NCBI GenBank assembly: GCA_031291335.1
Contig: JARLJF010000025.1
Span: forward strand, 1 to 64,000
Direction: 5' to 3'
DNA from: Pandoraea sp.
GTDB lineage: Bacteria; Pseudomonadota; Gammaproteobacteria; Burkholderiales; Burkholderiaceae
DNA: 64,000 bases
Numbering within the stretch: position 1 is the first letter of the stretch; every line of letters starts with the position of its first letter. Positions 53,026-62,479 of this stretch are shown one piece after another. The notes under the pieces are model-generated. The model saw only the letters and a list, made by a program, of their open reading frames with translations, had not been told where the DNA came from and made no database searches. The translations under genes were made by a program, and so were the position numbers.

Positions 53026-54188
53026 AGATTCATGAGTATCAAGGCAAGGAAATCCTCCGGAAATTCGGAGTCGCGGTGCCCCGCGGCATTCCGGCGTTTT
53101 CCGTGGACGAGGCCGTGAAGGCAGCCGAAGAACTCGGCGGTCCGGTTTGGGTGGTCAAGGCCCAGATTCACGCAGGCGGTCGCGGTAAGGGCGGCGGCGT
53201 GAAGGTTGCCAAGTCGATCGAGCAAGTGCGCGAATACGCCAGCCAGATCCTCGGCATGCAACTGATCACGCACCAGACCGGTCCGGAAGGTCAGAAGGTC
53301 AATCGCCTGCTGATCGAAGAAGGCGCCGACATCAAGAACGAACTGTACGTCAGCCTCGTGGTTGACCGCGTCACGCAGAAGATCGTGATGATGGGTTCGA
53401 GCGAAGGCGGCATGGACATCGAAGAAGTCGCCGAAAAGCACCCGGAACTGATCCATCACGTCGTCATCGATCCGTCGATCGGTCTGACCGATGCGCAAGC
53501 CGACGATCTGGCCAAGAAGATCAGCGTCCCCGACGCTTCGGTCCCGCAAGCCCGCACGATCCTGCAAGGTCTGTACAAGGCTTTCTGGGAAACCGACGCA
53601 TCGCTGGCCGAAATCAACCCGCTGAACGTGAGCAGCAACGGCACGGTCACCGCCCTGGACGCCAAGTTCAACTTCGATTCGAACGCCCTGTTCCGTCACC
53701 CGGAAATCGTTGCGTACCGCGACCTGGACGAAGAAGATCCGGCTGAAGTCGAAGCCTCGAAGTTCGATCTGGCCTACATCTCGCTCGACGGCAACATCGG
53801 CTGTCTGGTGAACGGTGCCGGTCTGGCCATGGCCACGATGGACACCATCAAGCTGTTCGGCGGCGAGCCGGCGAACTTCCTGGACGTGGGCGGTGGCGCC
53901 ACGACCGAGAAGGTCACCGAAGCGTTCAAGATCATGCTGAAGAACCCGAACCTGACCGCAATTCTGGTCAACATCTTCGGCGGCATCATGCGTTGCGATG
54001 TGATCGCCGAAGGCGTGATCGCAGCGTCGAAGGCCGTCTCGCTGAAGGTGCCGCTGGTCGTGCGCATGAAGGGCACGAACGAGGACCTGGGCAAGAAGAT
54101 GCTCGCCGAATCCGGCCTGCCGATCATTTCTGCGGACAGCATGGAAGAAGCTGCCCAGAAGGTTGTCGCGGCTGCCGCAGGCAAGTAA
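53022..54188 (+). CDS. sucC: Succinyl-CoA synthetase beta subunit (ADP-forming)
   Basis: A 388-residue subunit with an N-terminal ATP-grasp domain ([17 protein letters not shown] at the start; [20 protein letters not shown] near 45) and a C-terminal CoA-ligase-like domain ([15 protein letters not shown] near 325). With SucD it converts succinyl-CoA, ADP and phosphate to succinate, CoA and ATP in the TCA cycle. The ATG overlaps the DUF2889 stop codon. sucD follows after 84 bp. Confidence 0.98.
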   Translation: MKIHEYQGKEILRKFGVAVPRGIPAFSVDEAVKAAEELGGPVWVVKAQIHAGGRGKGGGVKVAKSIEQVREYASQILGMQLITHQTGPEGQKVNRLLIEEGADIKNELYVSLVVDRVTQKIVMMGSSEGGMDIEEVAEKHPELIHHVVIDPSIGLTDAQADDLAKKISVPDASVPQARTILQGLYKAFWETDASLAEINPLNVSSNGTVTALDAKFNFDSNALFRHPEIVAYRDLDEEDPAEVEASKFDLAYISLDGNIGCLVNGAGLAMATMDTIKLFGGEPANFLDVGGGATTEKVTEAFKIMLKNPNLTAILVNIFGGIMRCDVIAEGVIAASKAVSLKVPLVVRMKGTNEDLGKKMLAESGLPIISADSMEEAAQKVVAAAAGK

Positions 54189-54272
54189 CCAGAACAGTCG
54201 AAGCCGCAGCGGCGCGTCACCCCGTGGGGTTGTGCGAACGCTGCCCGGCAACCGGATGAAGGAAATCAAGCA

Positions 54273-55154
54273 ATGTCGATTCTGATCAACAAAGATACAA
54301 AGGTCATCACCCAGGGTATTACTGGCAAAACCGGCCAGTTCCATACCCGCATGTGCCGCGAATACGCGAACGGCAAGAACGCGTTCGTCGCTGGCGTGAA
54401 CCCGAAGAAGGCTGGTGAAGACTTCGAGGGCATTCCCATTTTCGGTTCGGTCAAGGACGCCAAGCAACAGACCGGCGCGACCGTGTCGGTGATCTACGTG
54501 CCTCCCGCAGGCGCTGCCGCCGCGATCTGGGAAGCCGTTGAAGCCGACCTGGATCTGGCGATCTGTATCACGGAAGGCATTCCCGTTCGTGACATGATCG
54601 AAGTGAAGGACCGTATGCGTCGCGAAGGTCGCAAGACCCTGCTGCTCGGCCCGAACTGCCCGGGCGTGATCACGCCGGACGAACTGAAGATCGGCATCAT
54701 GCCGGGTCACATCCACAAGAAGGGTCGCATCGGCGTGGTGTCGCGCTCGGGTACCCTGACGTACGAAGCCGTGGGTCAACTGACCGCTCTGGGTCTGGGC
54801 CAGTCGACCGCTGTCGGTATCGGTGGCGACCCGATCAACGGTCTGAAGCACATCGACGTCATGCAGATGTTCAACGACGATCCGGATACGGACGCCGTGA
54901 TCATGATCGGTGAAATCGGTGGTCCGGACGAAGCAACGGCTGCCGAGTGGATCAAGGCCAACATGAAGAAGCCGGTCGTCGGCTTCATCGCAGGCGTGAC
55001 GGCGCCCCCGGGCAAGCGCATGGGCCACGCCGGCGCGCTGATCTCGGGCGGTGCCGATACGGCCGAAGCCAAGCTGGAAATCATGGACGCCTGCGGTATC
55101 ACGGTGACCCGTAATCCGTCGGAAATGGGCCGCCTGCTCAAGGCAGCACTGTAA
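54273..55154 (+). CDS. sucD: Succinyl-CoA synthetase alpha subunit
   Basis: A 293-residue subunit. The CoA-binding Rossmann region opens [20 protein letters not shown]; the active-site phosphohistidine is in [18 protein letters not shown] near residue 250. It completes the enzyme with SucC. A GGAAATCAAGC leader lies just upstream of the start, and the operon ends with a strong terminator at 55218. Confidence 0.98.
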   Translation: MSILINKDTKVITQGITGKTGQFHTRMCREYANGKNAFVAGVNPKKAGEDFEGIPIFGSVKDAKQQTGATVSVIYVPPAGAAAAIWEAVEADLDLAICITEGIPVRDMIEVKDRMRREGRKTLLLGPNCPGVITPDELKIGIMPGHIHKKGRIGVVSRSGTLTYEAVGQLTALGLGQSTAVGIGGDPINGLKHIDVMQMFNDDPDTDAVIMIGEIGGPDEATAAEWIKANMKKPVVGFIAGVTAPPGKRMGHAGALISGGADTAEAKLEIMDACGITVTRNPSEMGRLLKAAL

Positions 55155-55217
55155 TTCCCGTCGGATGACCGCATGACGGCCGCCGGAACCGGTGGCCGTG
55201 CTATCGGTCAGGAAAAA

Positions 55218-55248
55218 GGGAGCCCAGAGTTTCGGGCTCCCTTTTTTT
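55218..55248 (+). terminator. Intrinsic terminator of sucCD
   Basis: GGGAGCCC (55218-55225) and GGGCTCCC (55234-55241), 8-nt loop, followed by seven T (55242-55248). 64 bp after the sucD stop. Confidence 0.92.
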
Positions 55249-55302
55249 GCTACTGCTTTTCCCAAATCACTGGCTTCATTCGTCCCCGAGGATTTTCCCG
55301 CC

Positions 55303-56031
55303 ATGCTTGCGTTTTTTGCCGAGCTGAACTGGGCCGCCGTCCTGCAGATCATCATGATCGACATCCTGCTGGGTGGCGACAATGCGGTAGTGATCGCGCT
55401 CGCCTGCCGCAATCTGCCGGCCAAGCAACGTTTGCAGGGGATCATGTGGGGGACGGTCGGCGCCATCGTGCTGCGCGTGATTCTGATCGCGTTCGCCGTC
55501 ACGCTGCTCGCCGTACCGTATCTCAAGGCGCTGGGCGGGTTGCTGCTGCTCTGGATCGGTACCAAGCTGTTGGTGCCCGATCATGACGCGCACGACAGCG
55601 TAAAACCGGCCGACAAGCTCTGGACGGCTATCAAGACCATCATCGTCGCCGATCTGGTGATGAGTATCGACAACGTGATTGCGATTGCCGGCGCGGCGGA
55701 AGGTGCCGCCGATCATCATCAATTGCCGCTCGTGATCTTCGGTCTGCTCGTGAGCATTCCGCTCATCGTCTGGGGCTCGCAACTGGTGCTCAAGGCGCTC
55801 GACCGGTTTCCGTTCATCATCATGGCCGGTGCCGCACTGCTTGGCTGGATTGCGGGCGGTCTGATCGTCTCGGACCCGGGCATCGGCCATCTGCTGCATC
55901 TGCCGGGGGCCGCCGCCGAATATACGCATTACGTGGCGTCCGCGATCGGTGCCGCGTTGGTCGTGGTGGTGGGGCTCGTGCTCAAGCGTCGCAGCGAGAC
56001 GCGCCAATCGCGTGCAACCTCTTCGGAATAA
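55303..56031 (+). CDS. TerC family membrane protein (YjbE-like)
   Basis: A 242-residue inner-membrane protein with about seven hydrophobic segments. Family acidic motifs are DILLGGDNAVVIALACR and LVMSIDNVIAIAGAAEG. It differs from the riboswitch-controlled TerC protein at 41521 in size and motifs, so it is a paralogue of another subgroup rather than a recent duplicate. I see no yybP-ykoY aptamer in its 55-bp leader after the sucCD terminator. ATG 55303 (MLAFFAELNW) is preferred over an in-frame start at 55192, which would read through the terminator. Metal export is the family hypothesis. Confidence 0.9.
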   Translation: MLAFFAELNWAAVLQIIMIDILLGGDNAVVIALACRNLPAKQRLQGIMWGTVGAIVLRVILIAFAVTLLAVPYLKALGGLLLLWIGTKLLVPDHDAHDSVKPADKLWTAIKTIIVADLVMSIDNVIAIAGAAEGAADHHQLPLVIFGLLVSIPLIVWGSQLVLKALDRFPFIIMAGAALLGWIAGGLIVSDPGIGHLLHLPGAAAEYTHYVASAIGAALVVVVGLVLKRRSETRQSRATSSE

Positions 56032-56261
56032 TCGAGTCCATTGCCGGGACCGTTGTTTGCGGTCGATGGTGGCTTTTCCAGGGGAATGACTCCCCGATCG
56101 GACGAATCGTCCAGGCTTGGGTTAGGACGATTCTCTCCACCCGTACGGCCCCGCCCGATTTTGATCTGCGGCAGGGCGTTGGCCGTTGGGGCTGTGGCAT
56201 ACTCCGCCCACTTCCCCCCGATGTCCCTTTTGTTTTCATTGCTTTCGCAGGGAGTTACACA

Positions 56262-56780
56262 ATGCGTCGTTTCGGCCACCGGACCACCGGTAACGCCAAA
56301 TCCCGGGGTTTCACCCTGATTGAGCTGATGATCGTTCTGGCGATCATCGGTGTGTTGGTCACCGCAGGCGTGCCGTATCTGCAGAACTATCTGGTGCGCG
56401 CACGCGTTGTCGAAGGGCTTGGGGTGGCGGCCTCTGCCAAGGCACTCGTGAGCGAAAACGCCATGCATGGTGCGCCGTTCAATAGCGGCTGGCAGGCACC
56501 GAGCGCGACTGACAACGTGAACTCCGTGAGCATCGACTCTCAGAGCGGCAACGTGACGGTCGCCTACACGCAACGCGCGGGCGACGGTGCGCTCGTGCTG
56601 GTACCGACGAGCGCCGGTGCCGACGGCAATCCCAAAGGGCTGACGGCCGGCAAGGCGCCTGAAGGCCAGATCATCTGGACGTGCTTCGCACAGGGCCGTG
56701 AAGGCGCACCCAACGGTGCGACGTTGCCGGCCAAGCTGGCGCCGCAGGAGTGTCGTGGCGCGGTGACCAAGGGGGCCTGA
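56262..56780 (+). CDS. Type IV pilin (PilA-like)
   Basis: A 172-residue prepilin with a basic 15-16 residue leader and the type III prepilin cleavage site RG-FTLIELMIVLAIIGVL; Glu5 of the mature N-terminus is present. The C-terminal part has a cysteine pair (WTCFAQ and PQECRG) that would form the D-region disulfide loop. The globular domain is Ser/Thr/Ala-rich and could be glycosylated by the adjacent PglL-like enzyme. No other pilus assembly genes lie in the window. A terminator follows at 56882. Confidence 0.93.
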   Translation: MRRFGHRTTGNAKSRGFTLIELMIVLAIIGVLVTAGVPYLQNYLVRARVVEGLGVAASAKALVSENAMHGAPFNSGWQAPSATDNVNSVSIDSQSGNVTVAYTQRAGDGALVLVPTSAGADGNPKGLTAGKAPEGQIIWTCFAQGREGAPNGATLPAKLAPQECRGAVTKGA

Positions 56781-56881
56781 ATCCGGTTCGTGGTCGGTCG
56801 TATGGTGTGATGCATCGTCACGCACGACGACCCGTTGCGACGGCGAATTCAATGGCGGCGTATTGACGCGCGTCAGGCATG

Positions 56882-56910
56882 AAATGGCTGCCCTTGGGCG
56901 GCCATTTTTC
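56882..56910 (+). terminator. Intrinsic terminator of the pilin gene
   Basis: AAATGGC (56882-56888) and GCCATTT (56901-56907) with an inner GCCC/GGGC pair, followed by TTTC. It lies 100 bp after the pilin stop and inside the longest possible frame of the next gene, which argues for a later start of that gene. Confidence 0.75.
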
Positions 56911-56980
56911 GTTATGCTTGCGCATCTTCCAACCGGTGCACTGCACGGCGGCGATCTTGTTTCCTCCTCTGCTTCTCTCG

Positions 56981-58750
56981 ATGATCGGGCTCACGGTAGC
57001 GCTGATCTGGGCTCTGCCCTATAACCTCGTCAAACACACCTATCCGATTTCCACGTTCTATTCGGAAGCCCTGACGTTCTCGCTCTTCGGTGTGCTCGGC
57101 GCACTCGCGATGATCGCCGTATGGCAGCGGGACGGCCGGGCGCTACGCTTGCCCCGTATGACCTGGATGCCGCTCGCTTTCCTGGCGATCATTCTCGTGC
57201 AGCGCGCCACAATGCCGACCGAACTGCCGCAACTGATGATGACGGCGTTGCTCTATGGCGTGGCGATGATCGTGGCGGCGAGCGCAGGCTTCTGGGTCGC
57301 GCAACTGGGCTGGCGCAATGTCCTCATGCAGTGGAGTGCCGTGGCACTCACGCTGGGCGGGCTATATGCGGTCGGCGCACAGGGGCTGCAGGCGTTTCAT
57401 CTGGAAGGCAATGTGCCCTGGCTGGTGGCCAAGTATTCCGTGACGGTTGCGCGGCGTCTGTTCGGCAACATGTATCAGCCGAATCACCTGGCAACGTATT
57501 TGTCGCTCGCCAGCGCGGGCGCGTTTTATCTCTGGTATCAACGCAAGCTGCCCGCGTGGCTTTGGCTGCCCGTGTGCGCTGCGTTCGACATCGGCATCTG
57601 TCTGACCGGGTCGCGCACGCCGTGGCTGCAGTTGGCGCTGCTGTCTGCGTCTGGCTTGTGGCTCGTGTGGATGGAGCGGGCCGAGCCCACGCGGAACATG
57701 CGCCGGTCGACACGGTGGTTTGTGCCCGCCGCCATTCTGCCTCTGCTGGGATTGATGACGATGTTCGTCGGCTGGGCGAACGTGGCGTGGGGACTGCAGC
57801 TCGATGGTAGCGCTGTGGCCCGTATGCAGCAGGCCGGTCAGGTGACGGGACGCCTGAATCTGTGGGAGTACGGCCTGGCAATTTTCCGCGAGCACTGGTT
57901 GCTGGGTGCCGGGTGGTCGAATTACATCGACGCGCAGTTTGCATTGGTCGATAAGCTCGGTCCGGTCGAGATGGCCGACAATGCCCATAACGTGCTGATC
58001 GACCTGCTGGCGAAGACTGGCATCATCGGCACGTTGGCGGTACTGGTGCCGCTGGCGTTCTGGTTCGTGCGCGCCGTGCGAGGTATCAAGACGCCGCCAA
58101 TCGCGCTCGCGTTCGTTTTGCTCGGCATGCTCGCGATGCACGCCATGCTGGAGTACCCGCAGCACTACGCGTTCTTCCTGCTGCCTGCCCTGTTTCTGCT
58201 CGGCCTTTGCGAGACGAAGCAGATCGACAGCGTATCGCCGACGGCGACCGGTGCCATCAATGGGGTGATCTTGCTGTTCGCCTGTGTGGCGATTCCCTGG
58301 CTTTATCACGACTACCAGCGCGTCGAAGTGGCGTATCGCGCTGGCAAGATCGACACGTATCGCACCGATCCGGCGCTGTTCTTTGCACCGTACGGTGACT
58401 ACGCAGTCACGGGCGCGTTGTTCCTGAGTCGAGATCAGTTGGATGAAAAGCTGGCGGCGCATCGCGAAGCCCTCGCGCTGGGCGCCGGACCGACGATGAT
58501 CAAGCGCTATATCGTGCTGCTGGCTATTGCGGGCCGCGACGACGAAGCGTTGGAAGACATTCGCCGTCTGAAGAACTACAACTCGGGGATCTTCGAGGGA
58601 CAGTACGCCGCGCTGGTGCGCATGCTGCGAGCGCAGGGCGACGATCTGGCGCCCTTCGTCAAACGGGTCATCGACGTGTGGGGCCGCCCGAAGGGCGATG
58701 CGGACGACGATGCGATGGTGCCTGTGCAGAAGGCGCGTCAGTTGTCGTGA
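56981..58750 (+). CDS. PglL-type protein O-oligosaccharyltransferase (Wzy/WaaL superfamily)
   Basis: A polytopic inner-membrane protein of about 590 residues with about 11-12 hydrophobic segments and a C-terminal periplasmic Wzy_C_2-like domain. PglL landmarks are FGNMYQPNHLATYLSLASAG (about residue 165), and the conserved His of LEYPQHYAFFLLPALF (about 390). Such enzymes move a lipid-linked glycan to Ser/Thr of pilins and other exported proteins; the pilin gene just upstream is the likely target. The start is uncertain: ATG 56981 is used, GTG 56936 would give a fuller first membrane segment, and ATG 56879 would place the pilin terminator inside the gene. Confidence 0.88.
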   Translation: MIGLTVALIWALPYNLVKHTYPISTFYSEALTFSLFGVLGALAMIAVWQRDGRALRLPRMTWMPLAFLAIILVQRATMPTELPQLMMTALLYGVAMIVAASAGFWVAQLGWRNVLMQWSAVALTLGGLYAVGAQGLQAFHLEGNVPWLVAKYSVTVARRLFGNMYQPNHLATYLSLASAGAFYLWYQRKLPAWLWLPVCAAFDIGICLTGSRTPWLQLALLSASGLWLVWMERAEPTRNMRRSTRWFVPAAILPLLGLMTMFVGWANVAWGLQLDGSAVARMQQAGQVTGRLNLWEYGLAIFREHWLLGAGWSNYIDAQFALVDKLGPVEMADNAHNVLIDLLAKTGIIGTLAVLVPLAFWFVRAVRGIKTPPIALAFVLLGMLAMHAMLEYPQHYAFFLLPALFLLGLCETKQIDSVSPTATGAINGVILLFACVAIPWLYHDYQRVEVAYRAGKIDTYRTDPALFFAPYGDYAVTGALFLSRDQLDEKLAAHREALALGAGPTMIKRYIVLLAIAGRDDEALEDIRRLKNYNSGIFEGQYAALVRMLRAQGDDLAPFVKRVIDVWGRPKGDADDDAMVPVQKARQLS

Positions 58751-58780
58751 TGACCGGGAGGGCGCGCTGACGCCGTCCAC

Positions 58781-58819
58781 CAAAACAAACGCCCGCGAAT
58801 ATCGCGGGCGTTTGTTTTG
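58781..58819. terminator. Bidirectional terminator with 18-bp perfect arms
   Basis: CAAAACAAACGCCCGCGA (58781-58798), loop ATA, and its exact complement (58802-58819). The A-rich and T-rich outer arms serve as U-tracts in both directions, for pglL (rightward) and the ThiD-like gene (leftward). Confidence 0.9.
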
Positions 58820-58872
58820 CAGTGTCGTCCTTTGCGGCCTTTCCCAATGAGGCCATCGAAGCCATCAATCGC

Positions 58873-59709
58873 TCAGGCTTCGGGGGCGCCGCTCTCCTGA
58901 TCGGTCTCTTCGCTGCGTGCCCAGAAGAACCGGTCGGGGAAATGGCGTCCCATGCCCGGGCGGAACGCATTCTCGAGCACCTGTTGCAAATACTCCTGCG
59001 CTTCACGCACCGCTTCGGGCACCGCCAGGCCGTTGGCCAGCATCGCGGTGACGGCGGCCGCGAGCGTGTCGATGGCACCTGCCACGTTGTGGGGCGGACG
59101 ATCCCAGGCGTCTTCCCGAATGACACCGCCATCGGAGTAGAGCGTATGCGTGAACTGCGGCGAGTTGCTGTCACTCACCAAAATGAACTCGCAACCGTTT
59201 TCCAACAGGATGGAGACCGCCTCCTCGAGCGAAAGATTCTCGTTTTCCGTCACGGTCTGCGCCAGTGCCACGGCGCTGGCCGGGCTCACGACGAGCACGC
59301 TGGCCTGCGGCACGAGGAGGCTGGCGGTGGCCTCGCGCAGCTCGTCGGCAGACAGGAGATGCTCGCCGGCCAGCCCGAAGTCGGGCGCCACCACGAGGGG
59401 CGTTTCGTCGTAGTCGGCAACAATCTCGGCGATGGCCGCGACGTTTTCGGCATTGACAGCGCTGCCGACCTTGAAGGCGGCGACGGGCATGTCCTCTAGC
59501 AGCATGCGCGCCTGGTCCGCGATCCAGTCCGGATCGATCGGTTGCACCTCATCGCAAGCGCGTGAGTCCTGGGACGAGTAGCCGGTCAGCACCGACACGC
59601 CGTAGCCGCCCATGCTGGCGAAGGTGAGCAGGTCGGCCTGAACGCCAGTGGCCGAAGTGGGGTCGGAGAGCCCGAAGGTCAGAAGAATGGGAGGGGATTC
59701 AGTTTGCAT
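58873..59709 (-). CDS. ThiD-like hydroxymethylpyrimidine (phosphate) kinase family protein, divergent
   Basis: A 278-residue ribokinase-fold protein. The N-terminal substrate region reads FGLSDPTSATGVQADLLTFA where canonical ThiD has GSDPSGGAGIQADL. The C-terminal anion-hole region is NVAGAIDTLAAAVTAML, keeping the Asp of the usual GTGD motif. The usual VKGGHL strand is replaced by ILVSDSNSPQF. ThiD makes HMP-PP for thiamin; the substitutions leave open whether this is the main ThiD or a paralogue. I use ATG 59707-59709 (MQTESPP). It is divergent from the rubredoxin gene, a neighbour pair common in betaproteobacteria. Confidence 0.82.
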   Translation of the reverse strand: MQTESPPILLTFGLSDPTSATGVQADLLTFASMGGYGVSVLTGYSSQDSRACDEVQPIDPDWIADQARMLLEDMPVAAFKVGSAVNAENVAAIAEIVADYDETPLVVAPDFGLAGEHLLSADELREATASLLVPQASVLVVSPASAVALAQTVTENENLSLEEAVSILLENGCEFILVSDSNSPQFTHTLYSDGGVIREDAWDRPPHNVAGAIDTLAAAVTAMLANGLAVPEAVREAQEYLQQVLENAFRPGMGRHFPDRFFWARSEETDQESGAPEA

Positions 59710-59923
59710 GGAAGCAGGATAGACGGCGATCTGGTCAGGCCTTGGGTTCGTTGGTACCATCACGCCTTAAATGCCCGTTTCGGAGCGCTGAAAAGCGCCG
59801 TGGGCAACACCTGTCGGGACAATGCACCGGCAGGGTTCCCACAACACCGCACGACATCTCTGTCGGCGTGACCCGAAGCGGTTGACAAGCCATTGTAACG
59901 GAACGCTCGTCGCTGAAGAAAGA

Positions 59924-60094
59924 ATGGAATACAAGAGCTGGATGTGCCTCATTTGCGGTTGGATTTACGACGAAGAGGCAGGTTTGCCCGACGAGGGCAT
60001 TGCGCCCGGTACGCGCTGGGATGACGTGCCCATCAACTGGACCTGCCCCGAGTGCGGTGCGCGCAAGGAAGACTTCGAGATGGTGCAGATCTGA
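59924..60094 (+). CDS. rubA: Rubredoxin
   Basis: A 56-residue electron-transfer protein with the two iron-binding knuckles MCLICGWIYDEEAG and CPECGARKEDFE (four Cys around one Fe), and the typical GIAPGTRWDDVPINWTCP between. The start ATG 59924 has GAAGAAAG upstream; the longer frame from 59822 is not rubredoxin-like. Physiological partners (for example an alkane hydroxylase or peroxide-reducing enzymes) are not in the window. Confidence 0.97.
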   Translation: MEYKSWMCLICGWIYDEEAGLPDEGIAPGTRWDDVPINWTCPECGARKEDFEMVQI

Positions 60095-60313
60095 GGATAG
60101 GCGGCCTGGCCGCCCGTTCTCCGACATCCTCGCGCGATTTCCAGGTTTGCCTGGTTTGCCACGTTCTCCGCGCTCTCCGATGTATCTGAGCGTCGTTATG
60201 CCGTCCGCACGGCACTGCGCGCGACGATCCGCTCGGCCATTGGCCGGGCCGTTGACGCGGCGGACTTTCCGCCCGAATTCACGAAGACCGGCCGCACGGC
60301 CAGGAGATGGCCT

Positions 60314-61732
60314 ATGGTGACGCCGCAAACGCCTTCCGACATCACCATCAATACCCCCGGAATGCTCGCGCGCGAGACGCGTGATACGTCCCCCTTGTGG
60401 CGTCTGCCCGAGGTGGCGGAAGCGCTGACCGAAGCGTCGGATGCCTGGTCGAACGGCCCGGCGGCGGCGCTCGGGCCGTTGCGACGGGCCAATCGTCTGC
60501 TCCAGTCGAGCGGCCACGCCGATTGGGCGCTTCACGGCGAGCGCCTCGTGCAGGCGATTGCCGAGGCGGCCTATGGGCAGTCGGGTAGTCAGGACGCCCA
60601 ACGCAATGCCCTGCGCCGGTTCGAGCGCGACATCTGGCAGGCGGGTGCCACCCCTGCGGCGGTTCCGACGTCTGCCGACGCTGGCGCCGCGGGTGCCGCT
60701 TCCGAAAGCTGGTCTGGCGCGCCGTCGCTGGGCGAGCTTCGGATGGCAGGGTGGGCAGTGGCTCAACCGCGCCTGCACGGGCTGCCCGTGGGTACGGCGC
60801 CGTTGCGCGCGGACGTCGAGCGAGTGCTGTTGCGGCTGCTACGTCCCGACGCTGACGCGACTGACACCACGGCAGCGCTGGGGCAATTGGCCGATCTTGC
60901 GGCCGATCTCCACCGTGCCGGGGCGAGCGCCCCCCTCGATTATTGGCGTCTGGCTGCCGCGTGGCTGCGGTTTGCCCGCGCTCCGCTGAGTCTGGCCGAC
61001 AAGCGTCAGATTGGCCGGATGAACCTGGCATTGCGCAAGCAACTGAGCCGTCCCAGTGGGCCGGACGAAGCCTCGGCGTCTTCCGGGTCTTCAGCGACTT
61101 CAGCGACGCCTGCATCCGCCACAGCGAGCACGGGGGGGAAGGGGGCCAACGAGACGGTACCGGGCCACGACCTGCTCGAGGCCCTTGCCACCTGGCATGC
61201 TCAGGCGCCGGATAGCTGGCTGGGCACGTTGCTGGCCGACTTCGGCGTGCTGCGCCGCCCTGGTCATCTGCCCGAGCCGCTCGCCGACGCTGCACAGGCG
61301 GCGCAGAAGCAGGGCGCTGGCAGCAGCTCACGCGACTGGTTACGCATCGGCCCGTTGGCGGTGCGACAAGACGTCTGCCAGACGTTCCTCAGCCTCGCGG
61401 ACGAGGCACTTCCGAATTTGAACGATCCAGCCGTGACCGCGAAGGTCGCGGAATACTCCGCAGCCATCGGACTGGCGCCCGTCGCACGTCTCGCGGCGGC
61501 GGTGGCCGCGACGGGCGAGCGGCTGGCCGTTTCACCGCCTGCGGAACCGGGTGGTCCGGCGGCGCTGGCGATGACCGTCAAGGCGCTGCGCGGCATGCTT
61601 CACCAGTTCGCGGCTGACACGTATCCGGACTCGCGCCCCGACCTGATTGCCGACATGGCGATGTGGCGGGAGCGGGCGCTGGATGCCAGCGTGTTCGGGC
61701 AGCGGCTCGTCACCGGGCGCGACGTTCCGTGA
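60314..61732 (+). CDS. Hypothetical Ala-rich protein, 472 residues
   Basis: Not recognised with confidence. It has no signal peptide or membrane segment and is predicted almost wholly helical, with two Ala/Ser/Thr/Gly-rich linkers (about residues 112-132 and 255-280, for example SSGSSATSATPASATAS). Helical blocks such as PAAALGPLRRANRLLQSSGH and PAALAMTVKALRGMLHQFAA could be Hpt-like or scaffold bundles. In other Burkholderiales the stretch between rubA and yqgE carries twitching-chemotaxis genes (pilG-pilH-pilI-pilJ and a PilL-like kinase); this may be a relic or relative of the PilL N-terminal part, but I cannot show it. It starts 219 bp after rubA. Confidence 0.7.
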   Translation: MVTPQTPSDITINTPGMLARETRDTSPLWRLPEVAEALTEASDAWSNGPAAALGPLRRANRLLQSSGHADWALHGERLVQAIAEAAYGQSGSQDAQRNALRRFERDIWQAGATPAAVPTSADAGAAGAASESWSGAPSLGELRMAGWAVAQPRLHGLPVGTAPLRADVERVLLRLLRPDADATDTTAALGQLADLAADLHRAGASAPLDYWRLAAAWLRFARAPLSLADKRQIGRMNLALRKQLSRPSGPDEASASSGSSATSATPASATASTGGKGANETVPGHDLLEALATWHAQAPDSWLGTLLADFGVLRRPGHLPEPLADAAQAAQKQGAGSSSRDWLRIGPLAVRQDVCQTFLSLADEALPNLNDPAVTAKVAEYSAAIGLAPVARLAAAVAATGERLAVSPPAEPGGPAALAMTVKALRGMLHQFAADTYPDSRPDLIADMAMWRERALDASVFGQRLVTGRDVP

Positions 61733-61747
61733 TAAAGTCGGCGCAAA

Positions 61748-61764
61748 GGCCGCCTTTGGCGGCC
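61748..61764. repeat. Short perfect hairpin after the 472-residue gene
   Basis: GGCCGCC-TTT-GGCGGCC, 15 bp past the stop codon, without a following T-run. Could weaken read-through towards yqgE. Confidence 0.4.
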
Positions 61765-61909
61765 GATCGCCGTACCACGATGCGGAAAAAGTTCGTCCGC
61801 TGACCGGCCGCAGGCAGGTGCTGCGAGCCCGCGCGAGGGTCGATACCCTTGCGCGGAGTGCGACACCGGGCGGCAGACCGTCAAACAGGTTCCGATAAAC
61901 TTTGGCCCT

Positions 61910-62479
61910 ATGCCGAACGACCGTATCAATCTCACGAATCAATTCCTCATCGCCATGCCGGGCATGGCCGATCCGACGTTTTCCGGCACCGTCGTGTACC
62001 TGTGCGAGCACAGCGAAAAAGGCGCGATCGGGCTGGTCATCAACCGTCCTACCGACATTGATCTGCAGTCGCTCTTCGAGCGCCTCGATCTGAAGCTGGA
62101 AATCGATCCCCTGGCGCATCAGCCGGTGTTTTTCGGTGGTCCGGTGCAGACCGAGCGCGGCTTTGTGCTGCATGAGTCGACCGGCACGCCATACAGCTCG
62201 TCGCTGTCGGTGCCGGGGGGGCTTGAGATGACGACGTCGAAAGACGTGCTCGAAGCCGTGGCCAACGGTCAGGGGCCGAACCGCTTCCTGCTGACGCTGG
62301 GCCACTCGGGCTGGAGCGCGGGGCAACTGGAAGACGAGATCGGCCGCAACGGCTGGCTGACCGTCGCCGCCGACCCGGGCATCGTGTTCGACGTGCCGCC
62401 GGCCGAGCGCTTCGACGCGGCGCTGGCGCTGTTGGGCGTAACGTCCTCGATGCTGTCCGCCGACGCAGGTCACGCATGA
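61910..62479 (+). CDS. yqgE: YqgE/AlgH family protein
   Basis: A 189-residue UPF0301 protein. Typical blocks are [59 protein letters not shown] and [20 protein letters not shown]. The molecular function is unknown; AlgH in Pseudomonas affects alginate production, and the gene is nearly always beside yqgF, as here. Its stop overlaps the yqgF start (ATGA, 62476-62479). Confidence 0.95.
   Translation: MPNDRINLTNQFLIAMPGMADPTFSGTVVYLCEHSEKGAIGLVINRPTDIDLQSLFERLDLKLEIDPLAHQPVFFGGPVQTERGFVLHESTGTPYSSSLSVPGGLEMTTSKDVLEAVANGQGPNRFLLTLGHSGWSAGQLEDEIGRNGWLTVAADPGIVFDVPPAERFDAALALLGVTSSMLSADAGHA

Noticed and set aside
55155-55302. Second yybP-ykoY riboswitch before the second TerC gene
   Set aside because: The leader is taken up by the sucCD terminator and lacks the aptamer core.
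53016-55565. 849-codon minus-strand frame opposite sucC-sucD
   Set aside because: Antisense to two certain TCA-cycle genes and their terminator; no family resemblance.
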